Positions 1 through 12,790 are shown, numbered from the stretch's first letter. The stretch: DNA of 64,000 nucleotides from Streblospio benedicti (GCA_019095985.1 CM032660.1:17040766-17104765); one strand, 5' to 3'. Program-made: numbers and translations. Notes: generated by a model not told the origin, from the letters alone.

Positions 1-1434
1 CCTTTGGTTCACTCCCATTAATTTATGATATTGAAAAGCTTGCCAAAAAAAAAAAAATCTGTAATTAAATTTTACGATTATTATGATTTTTAGTAGCTGA
101 ACGTTGATAAAACCATATTGATAAGTTGTCATTATTAACAAACATTACTTATTAATAAACCCTCCCTAATGAAAAATAACATGTAATATTTTTGGTTATA
201 CCACTTTTCCACTGCTTAGGGGGCGGAAGAATACTATGATTTCATGATCTATAGAAAAGGTTATATCAATTGCAATATATGATTCGATAGCTGCATAATT
301 GCACTACGTTTATATTACAGCATAATTTGGAAAAATTAAGTATGAATTGTTCTTTTAGTGGGATTGTGTCCAAATACAAGATACATACAGAAATAAACAA
401 GCATAAATGTTGAATATCTTTGTTCATATAACTTAACAGGTGTGACATTAGAGCTTTTTGGATATTTCTGCATCACATGACAAAAGGTGTAGTGGTCTCT
501 CCATAGGAGCATAACCATTATACAATATCTCAAATGAACAAGGGTTTTATACCATTCAGGGCCCTGAGACAAGTCAAAACTAGGTGACAAAACTAGGTGC
601 ATTACATGCCAGTATAATTTGAAGATGACCATATATATCAAATTATATCTAAATACATTGAGCAACAGCATTACAAGACACATACAATATAACATTTACC
701 ATAGCTATTGCTATAAATTAATGATAATAATCATATATGGGAATACAACAATCCTATATTTATTAATATTGCTCATTTTAAAAAAATAAAATAAACCACT
801 AAATAAACACACATTTGAAAATCAAACAATAGCAGACTTATTTTTATCTCGCTTGAAACTTATATTAATTTTCTTTTCAAACCAACACCACTCATTATGT
901 AAGTTCTCCTGATTAACATATTCTATTTTTCAAAAAAGGCACTTTCATTCCTCGTACAATGACTCATTCACAACCAGGGTTCAGACAGACCTCTTCATCA
1001 CATGATCTCTCACTCGGACTACTTGAGAATTGATGCTAATGCCGCCCTGAAAAACAAAAAGAATACATTTATTATGTGCATAGTGCATTTTTACTTTCTA
1101 TGTACATGTTTATAATTTTCATAAATATTATATTAATGATCACTACCGAATTACAGGCTAAATTATGTATATAGTGTCTATTCACCGAAATATTTTTACA
1201 CTCACTACGAGGCGTCTCACAAAATCTAACTTGTGAAATGACTAATAAACCCCAAATAGATGACAACACTTATGATACCATAATTATGTCATATAGTTGG
1301 ACTCAAATGCAAATGTGAAGGAAGTAGCTAAAAAATCCAGTTTAAAAAAAATCATTAGTGACTTATAACATTAGGTAACATTAAGGACAAGAGACATTTG
1401 CTTCATTTATCCATAAAATGAAGACAACCGGCTC
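1..1434. other. TBL2 3' flank, no gene seen
   Basis: AT-rich sequence downstream of the TBL2 stop. It probably contains the TBL2 3' UTR on the minus strand. A reverse-strand AATAAA lies near 1068-1073, but nothing proves which signal is used. No conserved coding stretch was recognised on either strand. Confidence 0.5.
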
Positions 1435-4400
1435 TCACTTTGCTTGGTCTATCTGCATCTGTAGTCGCTCTTTGTATGCTTCGTTGATGTGGGACTTTTT
1501 CCTCTGCTCAGTACAGTCTTGTATAATTGCATTATAGCCCACAATGTTGTGGAAAACGTTCACATGCTTGTCTCCAGACGCACACAAGTATTTGCCAGAA
1601 GCATCAAACGAGACTGACGTTACTGGACCTGACAATAGGAAAGACAAAATCCATCCATTAGCTTCTTAAAAACTTCCCCAATAGAGCAAGGAAAATAGGA
1701 AAATGTAAGCAAACAGTACCTAAGTTGTTTTCAAATTAAATAAATACAGCATTAATCATTTTACAAATAGACAAAAAAATAGTTTAACTTCATTAGATTT
1801 ACCAATTAAGAAACACAATCATTGGTCAATTAGATATCCATCTTGGAAAATCTTTAGGTTTTATTCTAGACTATAAAAGTAGTGCATCAACTCACCATTA
1901 AATACATCCTCGAACGTCTGCTCGCACTTGCCAGTGGTAGAGTTATAGAGAGCGAGGTTGCTGCCAGTGGCGATCCCCACAGCTCGGCCATCCGCCGACA
2001 GAGCGACTAGCGACGGCCCGGAGAAGTCACACTGCCCCGTCATCAGCACATTCGGATCCTGATTCTTCTCATACTCAACTGCAATACGTAAGAAGTTTAA
2101 TTTTACAAAAGGCATGCCACAGCTTCTGAATGAGAAATAATCAGGGCCTGCTCAAATAAACAAAGGATTTGATTGATATCGCATGATAAATAGGCACAGG
2201 TCAGGGGGGTGAAGACTAACGTGAGTGATGAGTACTATGAAATATGGTAGCAATGTGCAGTATTCTCCTCAAGGAGTTGAGAAAGATAATAGCGTGACAG
2301 GGATTATGATAAGCAGGTGTAGATACAAGGTCGATTGAGCGTATGGATAGTAGACAATTAAACTCTTAGATTTAGATTTACACAGAATAAAGATGCAATG
2401 TACATGTAATGTAAAGTATACCATGAACAAGGATACCAAATGTTAAAGGATTTCAGTAAAACATAATAATTATCTTACTTTTTGTATTCCACACTTTCCA
2501 TGTACCATCTTTTGAAACCGTTGCCATTCTAGAAAAAAATCAAAGAACATACATAATCAGTTGCATATATTTATGATGTACATTTGTATACATTTATACA
2601 GATATACATTTGTATGATCAAATGCTCCCACAATCGTTAACCTTTTATTCTCCACATTATAATAGTAGAATATCCTAAAATAGACCTTAGGCCCCATAAA
2701 AATAATAAAATGTTTCTCGTCCCCTCCGTCCTGTGTAAAGTGCAGCCTCCTGAACATTTTTATTGCCTCCCCAGTGATAAAAAATAAACTGGCCCTCCCG
2801 CCTGGCTGCAGACAAGACGGCCCCGTCCCTGTCATTTGTTTGCTATGCACGCTAGATATCATACTTCTTTAATTATACTATAGTATACTATATAATACTA
2901 TAATAGTTTGTTATTGCAACTCAATACAATAAAAGTTGTTTTATAAGTGATGTTTTATGATTTTAATAATAGGAAGACATTGTTCATATACAATCAAAAC
3001 ACATGTAGTTCATTAATGGCCCAATATTCAAAATGAAAGATTTTGCGCGGAAGAAAAATAAAAAATAAAAAGTGAATCCCTCCTCAATTTTTTTATAATA
3101 TAAGGACGGAAAAATCAGCAAAATAAAAAATAAAAAATAAAATTGACCTCCCTCCTATGTGTAGGAAAATAGGCAGGACGAGAAACATTTTATTAATTTT
3201 ATGGAGCCTTAATTAAATTTAAAAATCTATGAGATTTAATGTACCATATACAATCTTTTTCCAAATGCCCATGGCGCTTTTAGGTTGAAATTTTGCCAAT
3301 GGAGTGAACTTATACATGACCATACATGAATGTGAATTTGCATTGGAATTTCAATAGTTTAGATTTTTACATGCCTAAAATTTAGGGAGTAGGCCTTTAT
3401 GTGGGTGTGAGCCGTTAGAAGGCTGTATACAGCAAATGTTTCATATATCTACCGGTCTGATCCCTGAGAGAAGTCAAAGCTGTAGATGCCGGCCTTGTGG
3501 CCTTTCAGCTCAAACGCACGCTTCACCTCCTTGAAGTCACCAGTCTTGCCGAACACAACCTCCCAGACTTTCACATCAGGAGTGAAACCTAAAAATAGGT
3601 TACGTATTCATAAATACACATCAAAACTAATAACATGAAAAATGTAATAAAATGATGGGTAACACAAGAAAGTTAGTTTCCATCCAGGACTCATAACAAC
3701 TATTTCTTTTTCATCACTTTCTTGAACTCACACCACCAAATATTTTATTTTGCCCACACAGAGTAGTTTCACCAATATTCCATAGCTTCATTCTGCAGTA
3801 AGTCAGTCAGGAAGTTGTTTTTCTTTCACTGGATGAAGATTGGTTTTTCATCGTGGATTATTTTTTATTTGATTCATTTTATTACTGCAGATATTGACTA
3901 TTAATCAGATATAGCAGCTACCTACCGGACGCAGCCACGAATCTGCCGCAGGGTGACGCTGCTCCGTACGAGTTGTTCATCAGTTTGGTGTCTATGGTTG
4001 CCAAAAGCTCACCTACAACATTGGCGAGATTTTGAAAATTTACAGCACTTTTTCTCTACTTTTAACTACGTGGATAAAACCACTCAACATAGGCGGCGCA
4101 GAAAATAATACAAATATATATATTCATCTCCATTACATAAATGTATATATATCAATGTACTAAAATCCTATCAGAGATTAAAATGTCAAAAAAGCTCTAA
4201 CAAAATATTAGACATGACCATAAATTAACATACTTGCAAAAGGACGTATGATTTTTATATTATTATACCTTTCAGTGACCAGATCTTGATTGTTGTGTCC
4301 ATGTAACAGGTCATAATCCAGCGCCCAGTGTTGCTGATTCCAATGTGTGTCAACTGTGCAGAATGCTTCTGCAATAAAACAATATGATTTATTAGTAATA

Positions 4401-7400
4401 AACAAATTTTCAGCGAAGGACAAAATATTACTGAACCATCATGTGTTTTAAGTCTGTATTTACGCTTAGATGTGTTGGAATGAAGAGCAGCAAATGACTC
4501 CTGTGAAAGTTTGGATATTCTTTTTTACTATATCCTGCCTAATTATAAGATTAAAATAACTTAGTAAATCAAAATTGGTGGAGAATGATTGATTTTTCTA
4601 CATTTATTCTACGATGATGACAAAATATTATGTAGCGCAATGCACACCCAGTTCGTGTGTTATTTAAATAAAATTGTTAGGCTTCAAACAATTAGCACAC
4701 AATATTACTAGATGCACGTGCCAATTGCCGGACGGGCGGTAATTATTCGGACGACGATAGAACGTAATACACAACGCTCTGTTAGTATTGATTTTGAACA
4801 AAAGCAATCTCGAAACGACAGAAGGTGAAGGACGTTTTCAAATTTGAAGCTGTATGCTATAATTTTGTTAAACCCCACAGATTTAAAAACGCACTTGCTT
4901 GAAAACGAAAGTGTCCGGCAATTGGCGCGTATATCGTAAGTACAAAAGTAAGCAACAGTATGCAATTAAAGCTGTATTTTATTAGCTTTGACATTTTCAT
5001 TTGGCCTCTTTCTACTGTAACATCTATAAAAGAAGTTCCTCGCTATATACAATTACTTTTCTTCATATTTCTATGAGAAATTTGGATGTTTATTTGACTT
5101 TTACGTGCTTTTTGTCTGAATAATTGGTGCGCGCATCTACTTTAAAAATTATTGCTTTGCCAGGGACAAAGTGAAAAAATAAAATTTCTAGTAAGATCTA
5201 ATGTAAATAAACATGTTCAAATCCCTGATTATCGCCACGCACGAAATGGGTGTGCATGCAACAAATTGCACCATAGATCATATAATTTTAATGAATCATA
5301 ACAATTGTGTTTATCATATGACAATATAAGCAAGTAGCTTTATTTTGACACATCAAAAATTATTGTGGGTTCATTAATAGCTGTATTACAATTGTTCTAA
5401 CATCAAAATGCACGAAGTTGGTGTGCAGTGATCTATATTGAGATTGTCACAACAAATCACTTTGTAATGGGCATCATCCGAATATTCTTATTGTGTGATA
5501 TTTATTTGCTATTAAAAATTTCAACTTGTCTCATTTCACTAGCAAGTCAAGCAATGTGAAATATAATGAAAAGTATTGTGTGTAATTTTTTACGAATATG
5601 AAAACGTATTGAAATTTCAAAACATTCAGCAGTCTTACTTCAGGAAAGTCGTCTGCGGCCTGAATACTGATGGAGCCAGTGTCTTTCTTTGCCATCTTAA
5701 AAATTCGCACTGTATTCTCATTGTACAGTGATGTGATAAATGCTCTATGAAAGGGAGAAGAATGACGATTAGGAAGGTACAAAAATGACATTAATCAAGA
5801 TACAAACCAAAGGCAACTGCATCAATGGGCTTTGAGAAAATTGATAATGAAATCCATTCTAATAATTAAAAATATTTTCAAAGCCCATTGATGTAGTTGC
5901 CTTTGACACAAACATTACCATAAAAATATATCATACAATTTGATATTCTGTAACACATGATTACAAAGCTAAAAAAAAGTACATCGTATGCCTAATGATA
6001 ACTGACATGTAAGATAGAATTTAACTCACTTGCTGTCAGGACTGAATTTAACTTGTGTTGCATGATCCAATGCAACGTTTCCACGAATAGCCCTAAAATA
6101 TCATATATATTTTTTATATAATATTACGACTAATACATCGATACTGCTGATACTAATAACATATAATTTTCAATGAAATCAATTTAATAACTAGTTCTAA
6201 AGTTTGCCATGTAGACCGATTTAATAAACACACAGTCTAAACAAAACAACTAAGCTTAAAACATTCCAATGTAAAATTGTGTGTATTTACTTGTGCTCTT
6301 TTTGGCTGAATTCCTTAACACTCCACAGCAAAACACTTCGATCTGTAAAAAATTATAAAAATAGTCTAAATCACTAGGGTGATACATAGTTCAAAAATGT
6401 AAATTATATTTGTCTTAGTACTCCACAGTTATTATTTATAAATTCTTACCTTCAATAAATTAATATTTAGTTATCAATACGTAAATATTTCACACATTCA
6501 TAACATTATAAAGATAATTTATAGAAAATAAACAACTGAATACACTACATCATCAAGAAGTACCGTCTTGATTTAGTGATTACGAATACTTACCATCTGC
6601 ACAAGTAATCAAGTATTTTCCGTTGGAGCTAAAATCCATTCCTAAGATTTTGCCACTATGAAAACGCAAAGAAGTGGCTAGCCACGGGTGAGAAAATGTT
6701 GACTTAGCAGGCTTTTTTGCAATAGGCTTTTCTTTCTTGCTTTTAGGTTGTGATTGAGATTTGCCATTACTTTTTGGTTTGCTCTCATTTTCACTCTCTG
6801 GAAAAAAATATATGATTCAAATTTAATGATTCTGCGGGATTGTACAATGTTATCGTCAAATTCTCTCTATTTCTTGCTAAACAATAAAGTAAATCTGATA
6901 GGATCTTTCTGGCCAACATGACATTTTGATAAGTTTGGATATGTTTAGTTCAATTACAGCAATTGTAGGAAATTTGAACACACATGTCTGTGCGGAGTAA
7001 GGAAATGTAGGATTATTAAAGTGTGTGGTTAAACAGTAGTTAATCAGTACAGGAGCAGAAACACAGGGCCACGAATAGGAGGAAAATCATACGTGTCCAT
7101 AGGGCTGGTATCCAGTAAAATATACCCATCCTAAATATGATTTACACGTCCAAATCATCAAATTCCATGTAAATACAATTGAAACTGACAAATGGGGTGA
7201 CAGAGAATACTTGTCCATAGGAGAAGTACCTCAAATCTTTTAACCGCCTTGATAACAATTTAAAGATACCCATCTCAGACGATAGGCCCTGGAAAGAAGT
7301 GTTTAAAACTATCTCTAGTTGACTCCAAATTGTGAGTTGAATGTTGGACAAGAGTGGCAATTAGAGATAGTACCGAGTGTACTGAACGACAGTTGATCTT

Positions 7401-8448
7401 CAGCAGCTTGAGCAAGTAACTGGCCGTGTGCAGGCTTCTTACACAGGAACCTGAAGGGCTGTCTCCAGGCCCCCAAGAGGACAACCTATGTGACTTAAGT
7501 GCGTTCCCTGATGGAATATGCATCCTCCATCTGGAGTCCCCACCTGAAGAACGACAAAGATGCCCTGGAAAAGGTACAGTGCAGAGCAGCACGCTGGATC
7601 TGCGGTGACTACAGGCACCGGTCTAGTGTCACAGCCATGCTTACCGACCTAGGACTGGACCCGCTAGAGAAACGACGTGTTAACCAGAAGCTCCTGCTGA
7701 TGTAAAAGGTCATCCATGGACTTGTCGGCGTAACCTGTGAAGAGCTTGGACTCGATAAGGCCGATACCCGAACTAGAGCGTCACACAGCCACAAACTACG
7801 CCACCTCCAATCCACTACCACCGAATATTGCCACTCCTTTACTTTAACCACCATTCCGGAGTGGAACCGTCTCCCTGCCAGTATGGCAGAGGCTGACTCC
7901 ATCACCACCTTTGGGAGCAGCTAGCGCGCCTGTCTGATTAGCCAGAGCATGCACCCACTGGCGCAATACATGTACTCCACTTGGAGGTCTGCCAATTACC
8001 CACTAGAACTAGAACAAACCCCTCAACTCAGCATTGCCAATTTATTGGTGAACATTTGGTCATTTCTATTGAATGAGCTTCTACAAAGCTGTATGTGTGC
8101 ATAAACTGTACTGCTATACCATGTGAAATTAAATGTAACATGTGAAAAGTACGGCGATGATGCGTTGTAACTTGGCTTCAGACTCAAGAGTATGTTTCTA
8201 CATCGAGATTTCTGCATATGATGTGATGGTTGTGCAATGTCAAACATCAACCTGTTTCTTCAATTGATCCCAAAGTTTAATATATCTCAACATTAATACG
8301 GATGATTAAGGTGAAACTTACCTGGTTCATTCTCCTCTTTTTGCTCTTTTTTGCCAATGCCAAACAGTAAGACTAGAAGCAATACAACAGCACCAACTGC
8401 TGCTGTAACAGCTAAAACCGGCAACTCTGCGTCTTGGTCAGCCATCAT
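1435..8448 (-). CDS. TBL2: Transducin beta-like protein 2 (TBL2), complete, 11 exons
   Basis: Exons, in transcript order: 8448-8322, 6797-6594, 6342-6291, 6092-6030, 5744-5639, 4368-4269, 4012-3926, 3588-3453, 2528-2479, 2078-1896 and 1628-1435. All junctions are GT-AG and the phases join to one 433-residue frame; human TBL2 has 447 residues. The protein opens with a short acidic lumenal stretch, then one hydrophobic segment (about residues 9-33, LPVLAVTAAVGAVVLLLVLL) and a Lys-rich linker. WD40 repeats follow (GKILGMDFSSNGKYLITCAD, VKFSPDSK, HIGISNTGRWIMTC, MATVSKDGTWKVWNT, SVSFDASGKYLCASG). The family is an ER-membrane WD protein linked to PERK/ATF4 stress signalling; that role is known of the family and not visible here. 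ATG at 8448 and 8445 are consecutive, so either could start. Introns hold several MITEs and a LINE fragment. Confidence 0.93.
2690..3208. mobile_element. Harbinger-like MITE with TTA target duplication
   Basis: A 519-bp element in TBL2 intron 9/8 region. Ends are inverted repeats of about 33 bp beginning GGC(C/T)CCATAAAA and running into AATAAAATGTTTCTCGTCC. The element is flanked by TTA at 2687-2689 and 3209-3211. A 3-bp TWA duplication with GG-starting ends is typical of PIF/Harbinger elements. The interior is AT-rich and non-coding. Confidence 0.7.
4716..4930. mobile_element. Short TIR element (MITE)
   Basis: About 215 bp within TBL2 intron 5. Both ends carry CG(T/C)GCCAATTGCCGGAC in inverted orientation (4717-4733 and 4913-4929). 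No transposase is present and the superfamily is not clear. Confidence 0.55.
5808..5905. repeat. Foldback MITE, GGCAACTGCATCAATGG family
   Basis: Near-perfect hairpin with arms of about 35 bp (CAAAGGCAACTGCATCAATG at the left, its reverse complement at the right). A diverged relative with the same arm sequence lies at 32893-33033. Confidence 0.65.
7425..7925 (+). mobile_element. LINE 3' fragment (jockey/CR1-like ORF2 C-terminus)
   Basis: Plus-strand translation gives the usual C-terminal part of a non-LTR retrotransposon ORF2: LVRSLMEYAS-like, SIWSPHLKNDKDALEKVQCR, AARWICGDY, then IPEWNRLPASMAEADSITTF. It is cut by internal stop codons (one before RSLMEYASS, one after KLLLM) and is 5' truncated, so it is dead. 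It lies in TBL2 intron 1, antisense to the gene. Confidence 0.8.
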
Positions 8449-8803
8449 GAAATTTATCTACAATCAGTAAAACTTCTTAAACTACTAATAATGGTACAAA
8501 TAAGGTACATTTTACCTCTGTGCCACGTAATTTTTGTGTCAAAGGATACAATTGGTTGATTGTATTTGCTCTCTTTGACAGCAAAATGCAAATTTGTATC
8601 GAATATTTAAAGATGTATTCGCAGACACACAATCACCATGCAGGCGATTGCAATGTTTACTTCTAAAAAGAGGCTGTCATAACTTGTTCCATGTGCTTGT
8701 TCATTCATGATGATAAAAGTGCTGAATGTGTAAAATATGCAGTACTTACCAATTTTTCAACTTACATGAGGCTGTTATTTTTATAGAAGCTTAAAATTTG
8801 AAT
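8449..8803. promoter_or_regulatory. Shared TBL2/POLD4 promoter region
   Basis: The 355 bp between the ATGs of two divergently transcribed genes must contain both 5' UTRs and promoters. A CCAAT-box match (ATTGG, about 8552) is visible; no convincing TATA box was found. Bidirectional transcription is inferred from the layout. Confidence 0.6.
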
Positions 8804-9821
8804 ATGGCATCCAAGCAGATAACAGATCATTTCAAACAGAGAAAAGGCAATAGAGATTATGGAAAACAATCAGGTATTATATAACTTTGTAAAAACTCCC
8901 TTAGAGTGGAACCATTTGGTGTGGTGGAAAGTACCGTCACCGCAGGTACTGTTGAGGAGTTTGCTCATCTCCTCACCTCTCGGAGTCATTAATTCATACG
9001 CTCTCCCCCGTCGCCTCGATAACAGTGGTAATTGTTCCTGCGACGTAGAAATCAAGAACAAGAAGAAGAACAAGAACTTACTTTTCTTCACTCCCTCTCT
9101 GGTCATCACCTGGATCTGGGGCATCAATACCATATTTTACCAATATTGCATTTTAAGTTCCAATAGCCCTATGAAGCATTTGTAAGCAATCCCTCTCTGC
9201 TTAAATGAATTAAGTCCTCAATTGATTAATATTATGAAATTTTTTAGAAAGATTTATCAGGTATAGTTTTCAAAAGATAAAGCATACTATAATATTAATA
9301 TATTAAAATAAGTATTTCATTGTAGATGGGCAAAGTACAAGCAAAGCTGCGATTATTGACGATTTGCAAATACTCCGAGAATTTGACCTTAACTGGGAGT
9401 TTGGTCCATGCTCAGGTACAGGTGTAGATTTAATAATTTTCTTTACGTTTCAAGAAACGATTAAACTAGTGTAATTATTGCTTGAAATTTATTCAAAACT
9501 GTGTGATGTATGAACTTAAATATTGCTTATTTGAATTTGATTCAATTTATAACCAGGTTTAACAAGATTAGAAAGATGGAATCGGGCACAAAAGTTCGGT
9601 TTAAATCCACCTCAATTCATCCTCAATCTCATAAAGCAGAATTCAAGTGATCGAAAATATACTGAAAAGTAAGGTTAAACCAACAATTTTTTTTATATCA
9701 ATCTTAATTCAATTTCAAGGTTCTATTCCTGATGCTATTTTCATGCTAGCAGATTTGAATATTTATTTTACAAAATGTTGCATTTGCCTTTTACAGTATT
9801 TGGTCGGATATCAACATTTAA
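8804..9821 (+). CDS. POLD4: DNA polymerase delta subunit 4 (p12), complete, 4 exons
   Basis: Exons 8804-8873, 9326-9415, 9557-9668 and 9797-9821 join in phase to 98 residues; human POLD4 has 107. The N-terminus has a PCNA-binding motif (KQITDHFKQRK) matching the place of the human motif RLITDSY. The conserved core follows (LREFDLNWEFGPCSGLTRLE, then RWNRAQKFGLNPP; human LRQFDLAWQYGPCTGITRLQ, RWCRAKQMGLEPP). The last exon supplies only NIWSDINI, matching the human SLWHLYPL tail. The subunit stabilises the Pol delta holoenzyme and binds PCNA in the nucleus. Degradation of p12 after DNA damage is known in mammals, but nothing in this sequence tests it. Confidence 0.92.
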
Positions 9822-10722
9822 TGGTGGAGAAGCTTGAACCATGAATTTTATAGGAAATACTGGATTTTATTTTAAAGATCCAGATATATATTTTGTTACA
9901 ATATAAACATATATTTTTATGGTTATTGATATGTATACAAGAAAGGCTGAATGAAATTAGTTTTAAGTGTTGTAAGCTGAATTAAGTTCAATAATTTATT
10001 AAGTTTCAGAGTACATGTACTATGTATTTTTAGGTAGACAGGTTTCAATTGTAAGAAAAAGGGCAGTGTTTACAAAAACGTTTCAATATGAAGTTTGTTT
10101 TGGTTTATAGATATAACTAGGGTTGGCATAGCTATCTATCCCTGATCTTAGGTAGAAATTTATCACTATAAAGTGGATTTGTTTCCAGATTGAATAATTT
10201 AGCGTGAAATATGTTATGTTCATATGTGAGTTTTTCAAGCTTGTGTGTGTATGCAATTTCAAATGTTGATCTGTTTTCTATAGCAAGCACATTCCTTTAA
10301 TTATATAGAGTCCAGACAGGTGCAATTGATATAGTGAAATGGAAAATTGTCCTGCTTTTATTGTCATTATAGTTGTAGGAATGTACTTTTAATATAGAAC
10401 AGAGTGATGATTAGGATTGACTTTTGTTTTAGTTATATCTCAGTAAAATTGTTTTAAAATAAGATATTTATTAGTGTTTTATACAATTTGTTGCAAAATA
10501 TCAAAATGTTATATTTCTAAGTCATTTTAGTGTTGATTTTATGTTAAGTTATGCATGTTATTAAGATTAGATATTTATTAGTGTTTTTACGTTTGTATAT
10601 TTAAAGAAATAAATTTGAAAAAAGAAACCAGGTTTTTTGATTATTAGACACTATGACCTTCAATGATCAAATGCTACATTTTTTTGTTTGTTCAGTAGTA
10701 ATAATACAGTATATAACTATTG
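9822..10722. other. POLD4 3' UTR and flank
   Basis: AT-rich sequence with no other gene seen. A canonical AATAAA lies at 10608-10613, followed closely by an A-rich run, about 790 bp after the stop. Confidence 0.5.
10608..10613 (+). promoter_or_regulatory. Candidate POLD4 polyadenylation signal
   Basis: AATAAA downstream of the POLD4 stop, on the coding strand. Earlier variant signals cannot be excluded. Confidence 0.4.
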
Positions 10723-10849
10723 TTATCAAAAGTTATCCTTTCTCAGAAACGTGATTTTACCTGGCTCTGCATACCTTTTGTTGTTGTCTAACACAGCTAC
10801 TGCCGGTTAATCTTCAGTTTGCTAGACCATGTAGGTTAATATGTTATAA

Positions 10850-11157
10850 GGGATTATTCAGTATTTATGACAGGGTGGGGTAGGAGGATTTTCCAAAAAT
10901 GCTGTGAAAAAATAATAGCCCCCCCTCAAATTTATGTGAAAAAATTGGTAACCCCCCTTGATTTCATGTGACAGAAATTGATGACCCCCCCCCACCCCCC
11001 ATTACAATTTATGCATTCATTGTAACCTAACTCAAATCCTATTTGATTGTTATCCATAATATAAAAAAACAATAAATTTTAGTACAGAATAAAATTGATG
11101 GCCCCCCTCAAACATTGTGATAAAGTTCATGGCCCCCTCCCCCCACCCTTACTGAAT
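10850..11157. mobile_element. Harbinger-like MITE, GGGACC-TTCAGTATTT family
   Basis: Opens GGGATTATTCAGTATTTATG followed by AGGGTGGGGTAGGAGGATTTT-type sequence and ends with the eroded inverted copy near 11157. TAA precedes it at 10847-10849. Runs of C (left half to centre) correspond to the G-runs of the better copy at 37616-38034. Confidence 0.65.
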
Positions 11158-11177
11158 TTAATTTTAAACTAGTAATT

Positions 11178-12415
11178 CGTCGGGAGCATGTAAATCTCCC
11201 CTTCCCGATCATTCATTGGCCAAAGTAAATATCAAATCTAACTCAAAGTCATACAAAATGTCAAGTTTTGGTGATTGTTAAAGTCCATAAACACAAATTA
11301 AGTATTTTTTTAAAAAACATAAATTTTATCAAAAAAAGGCAGTACATCTCATAATATGAAGGGTGATAAAATTTTCCCTGTAGACATTTATTATGTAGCC
11401 CGGCGTAAAAAAGTCCTCCTATCAAATCCGTGAGGAGAGTGATATGGACATACTGTCAAGTTTAGTGAAAAGTCATAAACTGTTCCCACAAGACAGATAA
11501 ACACAATTACGAATGGTCCATCAAAAAGTAGGCCAAAGTACAAAAATCTAATCAGCTCTAAGTATAAATATGAAGTTTGGTGACCATAGGTCATACTTCT
11601 CCCTGTAGCAAGGTTTATTTAAAGCCGTTCAAAAAAAGGCAAAATATACCAATATCAAATCACGTGAGGAGAGTGAATAGACATACCAAATGTCAAGTTT
11701 GGTGATGATAAGTCATAAACTATTCCCAGGAGACAGATAAACACAATTACGTAATAATTTGTTTTTAAAAACACATCGTAACTTCATCAAAAAATAGGCC
11801 AAAAACACCAAAATCTAATCAGCTCTGGAGAGTAGTACAACAAAGCTAAATATGAAGTTTAGTGACCATAGGTCAAATACTTCTCCCTGTAGAGTGTTAA
11901 CAAGGTTTATTACGTAACGCTCATAAGTTCAAAAAGTAGGCCAAAGTACACCAATATCAAATCAAGGAGAGTGATATAGACATACCAAATGTCAAGTTTG
12001 GTGATGATAAGTCATAAACTGTTCCCACAAGACAGATAAACACAATTACGTAATATTTTTTTAAAAAACATCGTAACTTCATCAAAAAGTAGGCCAAAGT
12101 ACACCAAAATCTAATCAGGTCTGGAGGGAGTACATGAAGCTACATATGAAGTTTGGCGACAATCGGCCAAATACTTCTCCCTAAAGTGCGGTAACAAGAT
12201 ATTTGTACCTAAGGTCATAAGTTCGTCAAAAGTAGGCCAAAGTACAAACAAAATTTTTGAGACATACGATTGTCCTCAAACTAAACATATTTAATTTTCA
12301 AAGCAATAGCTTTCATGGTGTTCAAGTTATAAGCTTTTAAGCATGTGGGCCACGGACGGACGGACGGAAAGCACTAAAGCTAGAAATCTCCCCAAAAACT
12401 TCGTCGGGGAGATTT
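11178..12415. repeat. Internally repetitive element bounded by CGTCGGG/GGGGAGATTT ends
   Basis: Two alternating sub-units recur about five times. One carries GTCAAGTTTGGTGATGATAA and GACAGATAAACACAATTACG. The other carries GAAGTTTGGTGACCATAGG and ACTTCTCCCTGTAG. They are joined by AAAAAGTAGGCCAAAGTACA. The left edge has TTCGTCGGGAGCATG and AAATCTCCCC. The right edge has AAATCTCCCC, then TTCGTCGGGGAGATTT, after a CGGACGGACGGA stretch. No coding frame is evident. Confidence 0.6.
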
Positions 12416-12424
12416 AATAGAAGA

Positions 12425-12790
12425 AGTATTGTTAGTACGGATCTCCGGCGGGTCTGTGTCTCGATTGAAGTCTGGGCTTTCTCGGTGGATGTGCACGGCC
12501 TCTTATCTTTTTCCTCAGGTTCTTCAGGTTCTTCAACTTCATGTCCAGGATCTTCTCATCATCCAGTGGAAATGAATGTCTAGTCTCGGACACATACTGA
12601 CAAATCACAAATGTTTGGGTGTTTATTGTCCGTGTGTTCTTTAAGCCTAGTTTTCAATGCTTGGACTGTTTCACCGACGGAGCTAGTCACTAAAACACAA
12701 TTTGGTAGATCGCCCCACACATCTGCTTTTTCTTACGCTTATCCTTAGACTTCACCAAGTAGCATCAGAGTATTGTACAGTGCCATGTGG
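12425..12790 (-). pseudogene. Degraded GIY-YIG-domain remnant (Penelope-like?)
   Basis: Minus-strand pieces in more than one frame read GETVQALKTRLKEHTDNKHP, then EKILDM and AVHIHRESPDFNRD. This order (G-E-T-x-x-x-L-K-x-R-L-x-E-H, later VHIHRE-SPDFNRD) resembles GIY-YIG endonuclease domains at the end of EN-bearing Penelope-like and related elements. The frame is interrupted and no reverse transcriptase was found upstream, so it is a fragment. The family assignment is an inference. Confidence 0.45.

Noticed and set aside
8920-9075. tRNA-like or SINE-like segment in POLD4 intron 1 with an AAGAAC-rich tail
   Set aside because: No convincing box A and box B pair; the tail is simple sequence.
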